DNA of 63,058 nt from an uncultured Azohydromonas sp. (GTDB taxonomy: Bacteria; Pseudomonadota; Gammaproteobacteria; Burkholderiales; Burkholderiaceae_C). Location of the stretch: positions 1-63,058 of the forward strand of contig NZ_CALAOH010000211.1 in the NCBI RefSeq assembly GCF_937926365.1, given 5' to 3'. A model generated the notes under the pieces. It did not search any database. It had not been told where the DNA came from and was given only the letters and a program-made list of their open reading frames with translations. A program made the translations under genes and the position numbers. Of this stretch, positions 45,332 to 53,462 are shown one piece after another. Positions within the stretch are counted from its first letter, which is position 1; each line of letters opens with the position of its first letter.

Positions 45332-46456
45332 TTACCCGCCGATGTAGTGCATCTCGACGCGGCGCCGTCCGCTGCCCGCGTCGGCCTGTTGCGCGCCGCG
45401 CAGCTCGGAGTAGCGGTCGTCCCGGTTCTGCCAGATCAGCCCGATGGCGCCGGCAATCTCCTCGTCGCTGGCGCCGCCGCGCAGCAGCGCGCGCAGGTCC
45501 TGCCCCTGCGAGGCGAACAGACATAAATAGAGGCGGCCCTCGGTCGAGAGCCGCGCGCGGTTGCAGTCGCCGCAGAAGGCCTGCGTCACGCTGGAGATCA
45601 GCCCGATCTCGCCCGCGCCGTCCCGGTAGCGCCAGCGCTCGGCCGTCTCGCCCGTGGCGTTGGGCTCCAGCGGTTCCAGCGGGAACACCTCGTGGATGCG
45701 CTCGCGCACCTGCGCCGACGGGAGCACGTCGTTCATGCGCCAGCCGTTGGAGCTGCCGACGTCCATGAACTCGATGAAGCGCAGGATCACCTGGCCGTCG
45801 TAGTGCTCCCTGAACCAGCGCGCCATGGGCACGATCTCGTGGTCGTTGGTGCCGCGCTTGACGACCATGTTGACCTTGATCGGTCCCAGTCCCACCCGGC
45901 GCGCCTCCTCGATGCCGGCCAGCACCTCGGCGACGGGGAAGTCCACGTCGTTCATGCGGCGGAACACGGCGTCGTCCAGCGCGTCCAGGCTCACCGTCAC
46001 GCGTTTCAAACCCGCGTCCTTCAGCGCTTGCGCCTTGCGCGCCAGCAGCGTGGCGTTGGTGGTGAGCGTGAGGTCCAGCGGTTGCCCATCGGGCGTGCGC
46101 AGTCCGGCCAGCATGCCGACGAGGGTCTCCACGTTCTTGCGCAGCAGCGGCTCGCCGCCGGTGAGCCGGATCTTGTGCACGCCGTGCAGGGTGAAGATCC
46201 GCGCCAGCCGCGTGATCTCCTCGAAGCTCAGCAGCGACGACTGCGGCAGGAAACCGTAGTCGTTGGTGAAGATCTCCTTGGGCATGCAGTAGCTGCAGCG
46301 GAAGTTGCAGCGGTCCGTGACGGAGATGCGCAGGTCGTGCAGCGGCCGGCCGAGGCGGTCGGACAGCAGCCCGCTGGGCGGCGTGAGCTGCTCGGGAATG
46401 CGCGGCGTCGCCGCGGCGTAGCGCAGGTCGGCTATGGGGATCGCTCGTTCGGCCAT
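45332..46456 (-). CDS. moaA: GTP 3',8-cyclase MoaA
   Basis: 374 aa radical-SAM enzyme, first step of molybdopterin synthesis from GTP. The N-terminal 4Fe-4S site is CNFRCSYC, GGEPLLR is the GGEP motif, and a second cluster near the C-terminus is formed by FCGDCNRARLSTEGRLYLC. ATG 46456 is chosen at MAERAIPIADL; upstream in frame is non-conserved. A CCCTCC-AAA-GGAGGG palindrome (46474-46488) lies 18 bp upstream. I see no Moco riboswitch. Confidence 0.95.
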   Translation of the reverse strand: MAERAIPIADLRYAAATPRIPEQLTPPSGLLSDRLGRPLHDLRISVTDRCNFRCSYCMPKEIFTNDYGFLPQSSLLSFEEITRLARIFTLHGVHKIRLTGGEPLLRKNVETLVGMLAGLRTPDGQPLDLTLTTNATLLARKAQALKDAGLKRVTVSLDALDDAVFRRMNDVDFPVAEVLAGIEEARRVGLGPIKVNMVVKRGTNDHEIVPMARWFREHYDGQVILRFIEFMDVGSSNGWRMNDVLPSAQVRERIHEVFPLEPLEPNATGETAERWRYRDGAGEIGLISSVTQAFCGDCNRARLSTEGRLYLCLFASQGQDLRALLRGGASDEEIAGAIGLIWQNRDDRYSELRGAQQADAGSGRRRVEMHYIGG

Positions 46457-46473
46457 CCCTTGATTGTGCCGCT

Positions 46474-46488
46474 CCCTCCAAAGGAGGG
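46474..46488. promoter_or_regulatory. Short palindrome in the moaA leader
   Basis: CCCTCC-AAA-GGAGGG, a 6-bp stem with a 3-base loop, 18 bp upstream of the moaA start on the minus strand. It could be a leader hairpin that pairs a GGAGGG purine tract; a function in moaA control is only a guess. Confidence 0.35.
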
Positions 46489-46544
46489 ATTTAAAGCAGG
46501 TTGGGTTTGCGTCACCCGGCACCGGTGCGGCGCCGCAGTGCGTC

Positions 46545-47156
46545 TCAGGGGGTGGGCTGGGCGTTCACGCCGCGCAGCATCTGAGTGCCGTCGGCGCCGG
46601 GCACGCGGCGCCCGCCCGTGAAGCGGCGCGCCCAGTAGGCCTCGCGCATGTCTTCCACGCGCACCACTTGGCCGGTGCGCGGGGCATGGATGAACTTGCC
46701 GTCGCCGACGTAGATGCCCACGTGCGAGAAGGTGCGGCGCAGCGTGTTGAAGAACACCAGGTCGCCCGGCTTGAGCTCCTCGCGGTCCACCTTTTCCAGG
46801 CCGTCGGCCTTGGCCTGCTCGTCGGCGCGGCGCGGCAGCACCAGGCCCAGCGTCCGTTCGAACACGTGGCGCGTGAAGCCGCTGCAGTCGAAACCCGTCT
46901 CGGCCGTGTTGCCGCCGCGGCGGTAGGGCACGCCCAGGAAGTCAAAGGCGGAAAGCACCAGGTCCGAGGCGCGGTCCCGCATGTTCTGCACCAGCGGCAT
47001 GGCCTTGGCAGGCAACAGGCCGCGGTCGATCAGCAATTGCGTGACGCCGTCTGCGGGCGCAACCGGTGCCGGGCTGTCGGCCGGCGGGGCCGCCTTCACA
47101 CCGACTGTGGCGAGAAGGCAACAAGACAGCAGCAGGGACGGCAGGGCTTTCTTCAC
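46545..47156 (-). CDS. NlpC/P60 (C40) cell-wall hydrolase
   Basis: 203 aa secreted peptidase. With the GTG start at 47156 the protein begins with a clear signal peptide, MKKALPSLLLSCCLLATVG; an ATG 81 bp upstream would put 27 charged residues before it. The C40 domain (from about residue 75) has the catalytic Cys in TGFDCSGFTRHVF, His in RTFSHVGIYVGDGKFIH, and the following polar residue. It probably cleaves peptidoglycan peptide bonds. It lies 88 bp upstream of moaA on the same strand but has no functional link with it. Confidence 0.88.
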   Translation of the reverse strand: MKKALPSLLLSCCLLATVGVKAAPPADSPAPVAPADGVTQLLIDRGLLPAKAMPLVQNMRDRASDLVLSAFDFLGVPYRRGGNTAETGFDCSGFTRHVFERTLGLVLPRRADEQAKADGLEKVDREELKPGDLVFFNTLRRTFSHVGIYVGDGKFIHAPRTGQVVRVEDMREAYWARRFTGGRRVPGADGTQMLRGVNAQPTP

Positions 47157-47315
47157 GGGCGCGGAGATTACCACGCGTGGGGGATGGATTTTTTCGCGTT
47201 TCCTGCTTCCTTTTCCCACCTTGCGGTGCGTCAGCATGCCGTCAGCGCTTCAGCATGCAATCCCCATCTCAGAACACGAGCCGCCGGCCACCGGTCGCCA
47301 TCAGGAGACGCCCCC

Positions 47316-48299
47316 ATGTTGTTCAAGGCCCTGTACCTGCAGAAGGACGAAAGCGGTTTCAGCGCCGAGGTGCGCGAGTTGCCGGCGCTGGAGCCGGGTG
47401 ACGGCGAAGTGCTGGTGGGCGTCGAGTACTCGACGCTGAACTTCAAGGACGGGCTGGCCATCACCAACCGTTCGCCCGTGGTGCGCAGCTTCCCGATGGT
47501 GCCGGGCATCGACGGCGCGGGCACGGTGCTGGCGAGCCGGCATCCGGACTTCAAGGTGGGCGACCGCGTGCTGAGCACCGGCGCCAACGTGGGCGAGGTG
47601 CGCTGGGGTTGCCTGGCGCAGCAGGCGGTGCTGCCGCCCGAGGGGATGGTCAAGCTGCCCGAGGGCTTCAGCGCCCGCCACGCCATGGCGGTGGGTACGG
47701 CCGGCTTCACGGCGGCGCTGGCGGTGCTGGCGCTGGAGCGGCATGGCCTGAAGCCCGGCAGCGAGGTGCTGGTGACGGGCGCCACCGGTGGCGTGGGCAG
47801 CATCGCGCTGGCGCTGCTGGCACGCGCCGGCCACCGCGTCACCGCGCTCACCGGCAAGCCGGCGGAAGCCGACTACCTGCGCGAGCTGGGCGCGACCGAG
47901 GTGCAGGACCGCGCCACGCTGGCCGCGCCAGGCAAGCCGCTGCAGAAGGAACTGTGGGACGGCGTGGTGGACGCCCTGGGCAGCCACACGCTCGCCAATG
48001 CGCTGGCGCAAACGAAGCGGCACGGCACCGTGGCAGCCTGCGGGCTGGCGCAGGGCGGCGACCTGCCGGGCACGGTGATGCCCTTCATCCTGCGTGGTGT
48101 CACGCTCGCCGGCATCGACAGCGTGTGGGCGCCGCGCCCGCTGCGCGAGGCGGCTTGGCAGCGCGTGTTCGAGTCCCTGGATACCACGCTGCTGGACCGC
48201 ATCACCGAGGAGCTGCCGCTGTCGCAGGCCCCCGATGGTGCCCGTGCGCTGATGGAGGGCAAGGTGCGCGGCCGCATCGTGGTGCGCATCGAGGGTTGA
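47316..48299 (+). CDS. acuI: Acryloyl-CoA reductase (NADPH), AcuI/YhdH type
   Basis: 327 aa zinc-free medium-chain dehydrogenase. MLFKALYLQKDESGFSAEVR, YSTLNFKDGLAITNRSPVV and PGIDGAGTV are typical of AcuI/YhdH, and the NADPH loop is VTGATGGVGSIALALLA. It reduces toxic acryloyl-CoA to propionyl-CoA. AGGAG lies 8 nt before ATG 47316. prpE follows 94 bp downstream on the same strand; the pair suggests use of acrylate, 3-hydroxypropionate or DMSP breakdown products through propionyl-CoA. Confidence 0.9.
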   Translation: MLFKALYLQKDESGFSAEVRELPALEPGDGEVLVGVEYSTLNFKDGLAITNRSPVVRSFPMVPGIDGAGTVLASRHPDFKVGDRVLSTGANVGEVRWGCLAQQAVLPPEGMVKLPEGFSARHAMAVGTAGFTAALAVLALERHGLKPGSEVLVTGATGGVGSIALALLARAGHRVTALTGKPAEADYLRELGATEVQDRATLAAPGKPLQKELWDGVVDALGSHTLANALAQTKRHGTVAACGLAQGGDLPGTVMPFILRGVTLAGIDSVWAPRPLREAAWQRVFESLDTTLLDRITEELPLSQAPDGARALMEGKVRGRIVVRIEG

Positions 48300-48393
48300 A
48301 CGCTTGAACAACTGAAGACGCGAGGCGGTGCCCGGCGCTGCCGTCACGCCAAATTTTGAATTCATTATTTCGCATCCAAAGAGGAGCCAGAGC

Positions 48394-50307
48394 ATGACCT
48401 ATGCGGACTTTCACCAGCGCTCGATCCAGCAGCGCGAGGATTTCTGGGCCGAGCAGGCCAAGCTGATCGAGTGGAACAAGCCCTTCGATCAGGTCTGCGA
48501 CTACAGCCGCGCGCCCTTCGTGCGCTGGTTCCCCGGCGGTGAGACCAACCTGTGCCACAACGCGGTGGACCGCCACCTCAAGGACCGCCCGGACCAGAAC
48601 GCGCTGGTGTGGGTGTCCACCGAGGTGGGCAAGGAGCAGGCGTACAGCTTCCGCGAGCTGCATGCCGAGGTGCAGCGCATGGCGGCGGTGCTGCAGTCGC
48701 TGGGCGTCAAGAAGGGCGACCGGGTGCTGCTGTACATGCCGATGATTCCGGAGGCGGTGTTCGCGATGCTGGCCGCGGTGCGGCTGGGCGCGATCCACTC
48801 GGTGGTGTTCGGCGGCTTCGCCAGCCACAGCCTGGCCAGCCGCATCGAGGATTCGAGCCCGACGGTGGTGGTCAGCGCCGACGGCGGCTCGCGCGGCGGC
48901 AAGGTCATTCCCTACAAGCCGCTGCTGGACGAGGCGCTGCGCCTGTCCAGCCACAAGCCGGCCAAGGTGTTGCTGGTGGACCGCGGCCTGGCGCCGATGG
49001 AGCGCACCGAGGGCCGTGACGTGGACTACGCCGCCGCGCGCGAGCAGGTGCTGGACGTGCAGGTGCCCGTGACCTGGGTCGATGCCACGCACCCGAGCTA
49101 CACCCTCTACACCAGCGGCACCACCGGCAAGCCCAAGGGCGTGCAGCGCGACACCGGCGGCTACACCGTGGCGCTGGCGGCGAGCATTCCGCACATCTTC
49201 ATGGGCAAGCCGGGCGAGACCTTCCTGTGCACCAGCGACATCGGCTGGGTGGTGGGCCACAGCTACATCGTGTACGGCCCGCTGATCGGTGGCATGACCA
49301 CCATCCTGTACGAAGGCCTGCCGACGGCGCCCGACGCCGGCGTGTGGTGGAGCCTGGTCGAGAAGTACAAGGCCACCGTGATGTTCAGCGCCCCGACGGC
49401 CATCCGCGTGCTCAAGAAGCACGATCCGGCGCTGCTGAAGAAGTACGACCTGTCCACGCTGAAGGCGCTGTTCCTGGCCGGCGAGCCGCTGGACGAGCCC
49501 ACCGCGCGCTGGATCAGCGACGGGCTGGGTTGCCCGATCATCGACAACTACTGGCAGACCGAGACCGGCTGGCCAATCCTGTCCATCGCCAACGGCGTGG
49601 AGAAGCAGCCCAGCAAGTTCGGCAGCCCCGGCGTGCCGACCTACGGCTACGACGTCAAGCTGATCGACCAGCTGACGGGCGAGGAACTCTCCGGCCCCGA
49701 CCAGAAGGGCGTGGTGGTGGTCGAGGGCCCGCTGCCCCCGGGCTGCCTGCAGACGGTGTGGGGCGACGACGACCGCTTCGTCAAGACCTACTGGCAGAAG
49801 GTACCGGCGCTGGACGGCAAGCCCGAGCGCTGGCTGTACAGCACCTTCGACTGGGGCATCCGCGACAAGGACGGCTACTACTTCATCCTGGGCCGCACCG
49901 ATGACGTGATCAACGTCGCCGGCCACCGCCTGGGCACGCGCGAGATCGAGGAGAGCATCTGCAGCCACCCGGCCGTGGCCGAAGTGGCGGTGGTGGGCGT
50001 GGCCGACCAGCTCAAGGGCCAGGTGGCCATGGCCTTCGCGGTGCTGCGCGACGCCTCGGCGCTGGGCGACGAGGCCAAGCTGGCGCAGCTCGAGGGCGAG
50101 ATCATGAAGACGGTGGACGCGCAGCTCGGCGCCGTGGCGCGTCCGGCGCGCGTGCGCTTCGTGAGCGTGCTGCCCAAGACCCGCTCCGGCAAGCTGCTGC
50201 GCCGCGCCATCCAGGCCGTGTGCGAGCAGCGCGACCCGGGCGACCTGACCACGATGGAAGACCCGGCCGCGCTTCGCCAGATCAGCGACCTGGTGACCGT
50301 GAAGTAA
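48394..50307 (+). CDS. prpE: Propionate-CoA ligase
   Basis: 637 aa AMP-forming acyl-CoA synthetase. It makes propionyl-CoA from propionate, ATP and CoA. The N-terminus (IQQREDFWAEQAKLIEWNKP) and FVRWFPGGETNLCHNAVDRH match PrpE rather than acetyl-CoA synthetase. The ATP loop is YTSGTTGKPKGVQRD, and the C-terminal lysine for adenylation, a target of acetylation, is in KTRSGKLLRR. GAGGAG precedes ATG 48394 and a strong terminator follows. No prpBCD genes lie in the window. Confidence 0.92.
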   Translation: MTYADFHQRSIQQREDFWAEQAKLIEWNKPFDQVCDYSRAPFVRWFPGGETNLCHNAVDRHLKDRPDQNALVWVSTEVGKEQAYSFRELHAEVQRMAAVLQSLGVKKGDRVLLYMPMIPEAVFAMLAAVRLGAIHSVVFGGFASHSLASRIEDSSPTVVVSADGGSRGGKVIPYKPLLDEALRLSSHKPAKVLLVDRGLAPMERTEGRDVDYAAAREQVLDVQVPVTWVDATHPSYTLYTSGTTGKPKGVQRDTGGYTVALAASIPHIFMGKPGETFLCTSDIGWVVGHSYIVYGPLIGGMTTILYEGLPTAPDAGVWWSLVEKYKATVMFSAPTAIRVLKKHDPALLKKYDLSTLKALFLAGEPLDEPTARWISDGLGCPIIDNYWQTETGWPILSIANGVEKQPSKFGSPGVPTYGYDVKLIDQLTGEELSGPDQKGVVVVEGPLPPGCLQTVWGDDDRFVKTYWQKVPALDGKPERWLYSTFDWGIRDKDGYYFILGRTDDVINVAGHRLGTREIEESICSHPAVAEVAVVGVADQLKGQVAMAFAVLRDASALGDEAKLAQLEGEIMKTVDAQLGAVARPARVRFVSVLPKTRSGKLLRRAIQAVCEQRDPGDLTTMEDPAALRQISDLVTVK

Positions 50308-50330
50308 CAAGAGGGCGTCAGGAGGAGGGG

Positions 50331-50357
50331 AAAGGGCCGCGAAAGCGGCCCTTTTTT
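50331..50357 (+). terminator. Rho-independent terminator after prpE
   Basis: AAAGGGCCGC/GCGGCCCTTT stem with a GAAA tetraloop and a run of six T. The A-tract also allows partial function for the convergent ybdD gene. Confidence 0.92.
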
Positions 50358-50380
50358 CTTGAGTCGTTGCAGTTGCAACC

Positions 50381-50599
50381 TCAGCAGCACTTCCCCGCCC
50401 GCGACCCATACCGCGCCTGCTGCCGCTCGCGGAAGAACGCCTCGTAGCTCATGGGCTCCTGGTCGGGGTGGGTGCGCCGCATGTGCTCCAGGTAGCCGCC
50501 GTAGTCCGGCAGCCCCACCATCAGCCGCAGGCCCTGCGCGAAGTAGCGGCCGGCCTGGCCCAGCCGGGCCAGGGCTTGCGGGGCTTTGGCCTCAGGCAT
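50381..50599 (-). CDS. ybdD: YbdD/YjiX family small protein
   Basis: 72 aa DUF466 protein. The conserved core LMVGLPDYGGYLEHMRRTHP and the C-terminal Cys pair (GKCC) are typical. In E. coli the relatives ybdD and yjiX follow the pyruvate transporters cstA and btsT and are thought to assist them. ATG 50599 lies within the end of cstA (8-bp overlap), so the two are translationally coupled. Confidence 0.9.
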   Translation of the reverse strand: MPEAKAPQALARLGQAGRYFAQGLRLMVGLPDYGGYLEHMRRTHPDQEPMSYEAFFRERQQARYGSRAGKCC

Positions 50600-52670
50600 G
50601 GGCGGCCGCCTTGGCATCGGCGGGCAGGCGCTCGTAGTCCACCTCGCGCGCCGTGGGCGCGTGGCTGGAGCGCGCGGCCAGCACGCTGCGCACGCCGTAC
50701 ACGCCGACGCTCAGCACCACGAACATGAACAGCGCGCACAGCGCGGCATCGAGCCGGTCGTTGAAGATCACGCGCTCCATGGCCTCCAGGCTCCGGGCCG
50801 GCGCCAGCACCTGCCCCTGCGCCAGCGCATCGGCGTACTTGCGCGCATGCGCCAGGAAGCCCACGCGCACGTCCTCGGAGAAGATTTTTTGCCAGCCCGC
50901 CGTCAGCGTGCACAGCAGCAGCCACAGCGTCGGCAGGATCGTGACCCAGGCATAGCGGTCCTTCTTCATCTTGAACAGCACCACCGTGCCCAGCATCAGC
51001 GCCACCGCCGCGAGCATCTGGTTGGCGATGCCGAACAGCGGCCACAGCGTGTTGATGCCGCCCAGCGGATCGACCACGCCCTGGTACAGGAAGTAGCCCC
51101 AGGCCGCCACGCACAGCCCCGTGGCCAGCAGGTTCGCGGGCAACGACTCGGTGCGCTTGAGCGCGGGCACGAAACTGCCCAGCAAGTCCTGCAGCATGAA
51201 GCGCCCGGCGCGCGTGCCGGCGTCCACCGCGGTGAGGATGAAGAGGGCCTCGAACAGGATGGCGAAGTGGTACCAGAAGGCCATCATCGCCTTGCCGCCC
51301 ACGACCTGGTGAAGGATGTGCGCCATGCCCACGGCCAGCGTGGGCGCGCCGCCGGCGCGTGCCAGGATGGTGTTCTCGCCCACGTCCTTGGCGGTCTGCA
51401 CCAGCATCTCGGGCGTGACCACGAAGCCCCAGGTGGACAGCGTGGCCGCCACGGCCTCGGGCGTCTTGCCCACCATCGCGGCCGGGCTGTTCATCGCGAA
51501 GTACACGCCGGGCTCGATGCACGAGGCCGCCACCAGCGCCATCACCGCCACGAAGCTCTCGGCCAGCATGCCGCCGTAGCCGATGTAGCGGGCGTGGGTC
51601 TCGTTCTCCAGCATCTTGGGCGTGGTGCCCGAGGAGATCAGCGCGTGGAAGCCGGAGACGGCGCCGCAGGCGATGGTGATGAACAGGAAGGGGAACAGGT
51701 CGCCCGCCCACACCGGGCCGTTGCCGGCGGCGAACTGCGTGAGCTTGGGCATCTGCAGCGTGGGCGCCACGATCAGGATGCCCACCGCCAGCGCCGCGAT
51801 GGTGCCGATCTTCAGGAAGGTGGAGAGGTAGTCGCGCGGCGCCAGCAGCAGCCACACGGGAATCGAGGCGGCCACGAAGCCGTAGCCGATCAGCATCCAC
51901 GTCAGCGCCTTGCCGTCGAAGGTGAACAGCGGCGCGAGGGTGGGACTCTCATGGACCCACTGGCCGCCGAGGATCGCGCCCATCAGCAGCACGAAGCCGA
52001 TGACGGAGATCTCGCCGATGCGCCCGGGGCGGATGAAGCGCAGGTACACGCCCATGAACAGCGCCACCGGGATGGTGGCGGCCACCGTGAAGGTGCCCCA
52101 GGGCGACTCGGCCAGCGCCTTCACCACGATCAGCGCCAGCACCGCCAGGATGATGATCATGATCATGAAGGCGCCGAAGAGCGCGATCAGCCCCGGCACC
52201 GTGCCCATCTCCTGCTTGACCAGATCGCCCAGCGAGCGGCCGTCGCGGCGCGTGGAGATGAACAGCACGATGAAGTCCTGCACCGCGCCGGCGAAGACCA
52301 CGCCGGCCAGGAGCCACAGCAGCCCGGGCAGGTAGCCCATCTGCGCCGCCAGCACCGGGCCCACCAGCGGGCCCGCGCCCGCGATGGCCGCGAAGTGGTG
52401 GCCGTAGAGCACGTGCTTGTTGGTGGGCACGAAGTCCAGGCCGTCGTTGTATTTCCAGGCCGGGGTCTGGCGCGTGGCGTCCAGGCCCAGCACCCGTTGC
52501 GCGAGAAACAGGCTGTAGTAGCGGTAGCCGATGAGGTAGACGCACACGGCCGCGACGACGACCCACAGCGCACTGACGGCTTCGCCGCGCGACAGGGCCA
52601 CGATGGCCAGCGCGGACGCGCCCAGGAGGGCCACGCCCGCCCAGGCGAGGTGGCGACGGATGAAGGACAT
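50592..52670 (-). CDS. cstA: Carbon starvation protein CstA (pyruvate/peptide transporter)
   Basis: 692 aa membrane protein with many (about 16-18) hydrophobic helices. YNDGLDFVPTNKHVLYGHHF and IAGAGPLVGPVLAAQMGYLP are the CstA signatures; related proteins import pyruvate by proton symport, and peptide uptake has also been reported. ATG 52670. It lies directly downstream of a Cache histidine kinase and NarL-type regulator, with a perfect palindrome 135 bp before its start, so it is probably controlled by that system. Confidence 0.93.
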   Translation of the reverse strand: MSFIRRHLAWAGVALLGASALAIVALSRGEAVSALWVVVAAVCVYLIGYRYYSLFLAQRVLGLDATRQTPAWKYNDGLDFVPTNKHVLYGHHFAAIAGAGPLVGPVLAAQMGYLPGLLWLLAGVVFAGAVQDFIVLFISTRRDGRSLGDLVKQEMGTVPGLIALFGAFMIMIIILAVLALIVVKALAESPWGTFTVAATIPVALFMGVYLRFIRPGRIGEISVIGFVLLMGAILGGQWVHESPTLAPLFTFDGKALTWMLIGYGFVAASIPVWLLLAPRDYLSTFLKIGTIAALAVGILIVAPTLQMPKLTQFAAGNGPVWAGDLFPFLFITIACGAVSGFHALISSGTTPKMLENETHARYIGYGGMLAESFVAVMALVAASCIEPGVYFAMNSPAAMVGKTPEAVAATLSTWGFVVTPEMLVQTAKDVGENTILARAGGAPTLAVGMAHILHQVVGGKAMMAFWYHFAILFEALFILTAVDAGTRAGRFMLQDLLGSFVPALKRTESLPANLLATGLCVAAWGYFLYQGVVDPLGGINTLWPLFGIANQMLAAVALMLGTVVLFKMKKDRYAWVTILPTLWLLLCTLTAGWQKIFSEDVRVGFLAHARKYADALAQGQVLAPARSLEAMERVIFNDRLDAALCALFMFVVLSVGVYGVRSVLAARSSHAPTAREVDYERLPADAKAAAHA

Positions 52671-52804
52671 GGACGGTCTCCTCCTGCGCGTCGGGCACGG
52701 GGAGTGCGTTCACGCGCAACGGGTTGATGGACAGGGGCGTCATGGTCCGCGTCGCGGCACCCCCGCACATCCGTCCCCGCACCGGCGGCGCCTGCGTGGC
52801 GCCA

Positions 52805-52824
52805 CCTAGGGGTCAACCCCTAGG
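52805..52824. promoter_or_regulatory. Perfect palindrome upstream of cstA, candidate operator
   Basis: CCTAGGGGT-CA-ACCCCTAGG: 9-bp perfect arms around CA. It begins 3 bp after the response regulator stop and has no T-tract, so it is not a terminator. Its size and symmetry fit a dimeric LuxR/NarL-type regulator site for the cstA promoter. Confidence 0.6.
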
Positions 52825-52826
52825 GC

Positions 52827-53462
52827 TCAGGGGTTGCGCGCGTGCTCCAGCGCATAGCGCATGAGCTCGGCCGGGCTGTCGAGCTCCAGCTTGCGCTTGA
52901 TGTTCTGCCGATGCGTCTCGACCGTGCGCACCGACAGGTCCAGCCCCCGCGCGATCTGCTTGCTGCTTTCGCCGCGCGCCATGGCGCTGAGGATCTCGCT
53001 TTCGCGCGGGGTGAGCAGGGGTTTGGGAGCCTGGGCGCGGAACAGGCGCCGCGTCACGCCGGGGCTGAGGAAGGTGCCGCCGGAGCGCACCGCTTCGATA
53101 GCGGCCAGCAGCTCATCCGCCGCGGCGTCCTTGAGCACGTAGCCGCGCGCGCCGGCCTGCAGCGCGCGCTGCACGTACTCGGGGTTGTCGTACATGCTGA
53201 ACATCAGCACGCGCAGTTCGGGGCAGCGCCGGATCATCTGCGCCGCCAGCTCGATGCCGTTGGCCTCGCTGCCCTTGAGGCCCACGTCCATCAGCACCAG
53301 ATCGGGCTGCTCGCGCAGCAGCGCCTGCATCGCCGCCTCGGCGCTGCCGGCCTCGGCCGTGATCTCGTAGCCACCCCCCGCCTGCAGCCGCGCGCGCAGG
53401 CCCTCTCGCACGAGCGGGTGGTCGTCAACGAGGAGGATGCGCAGCGGTGGCGGCGTGTTCAT
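52827..53462 (-). CDS. NarL/LuxR-type response regulator of the cstA locus
   Basis: 211 aa. The receiver domain has acids D13/D14 in VDDHPLVREGL, phospho-acceptor D59 in LVLMDVGLKG and Lys in YVLKDAA; a LuxR helix-turn-helix follows (LTPRESEILSAMARGESSKQ, SVRTVETHRQNIKRKL). The ATG overlaps the stop of the kinase gene (ATGA), so they form a two-component pair. Downstream is cstA-ybdD, the likely target. Confidence 0.93.
   Translation of the reverse strand: MNTPPPLRILLVDDHPLVREGLRARLQAGGGYEITAEAGSAEAAMQALLREQPDLVLMDVGLKGSEANGIELAAQMIRRCPELRVLMFSMYDNPEYVQRALQAGARGYVLKDAAADELLAAIEAVRSGGTFLSPGVTRRLFRAQAPKPLLTPRESEILSAMARGESSKQIARGLDLSVRTVETHRQNIKRKLELDSPAELMRYALEHARNP

Noticed and set aside
46457..46544. 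Molybdenum cofactor riboswitch before moaA
   Set aside because: The gap is only 88 bp and contains just a small palindrome; the multi-helix Moco riboswitch is not recognisable.
48202..50409. A 735-codon minus-strand open frame across prpE
   Set aside because: It is the complementary frame of prpE, with no recognisable domain and an Ala/Val/His/Arg-rich shadow composition.
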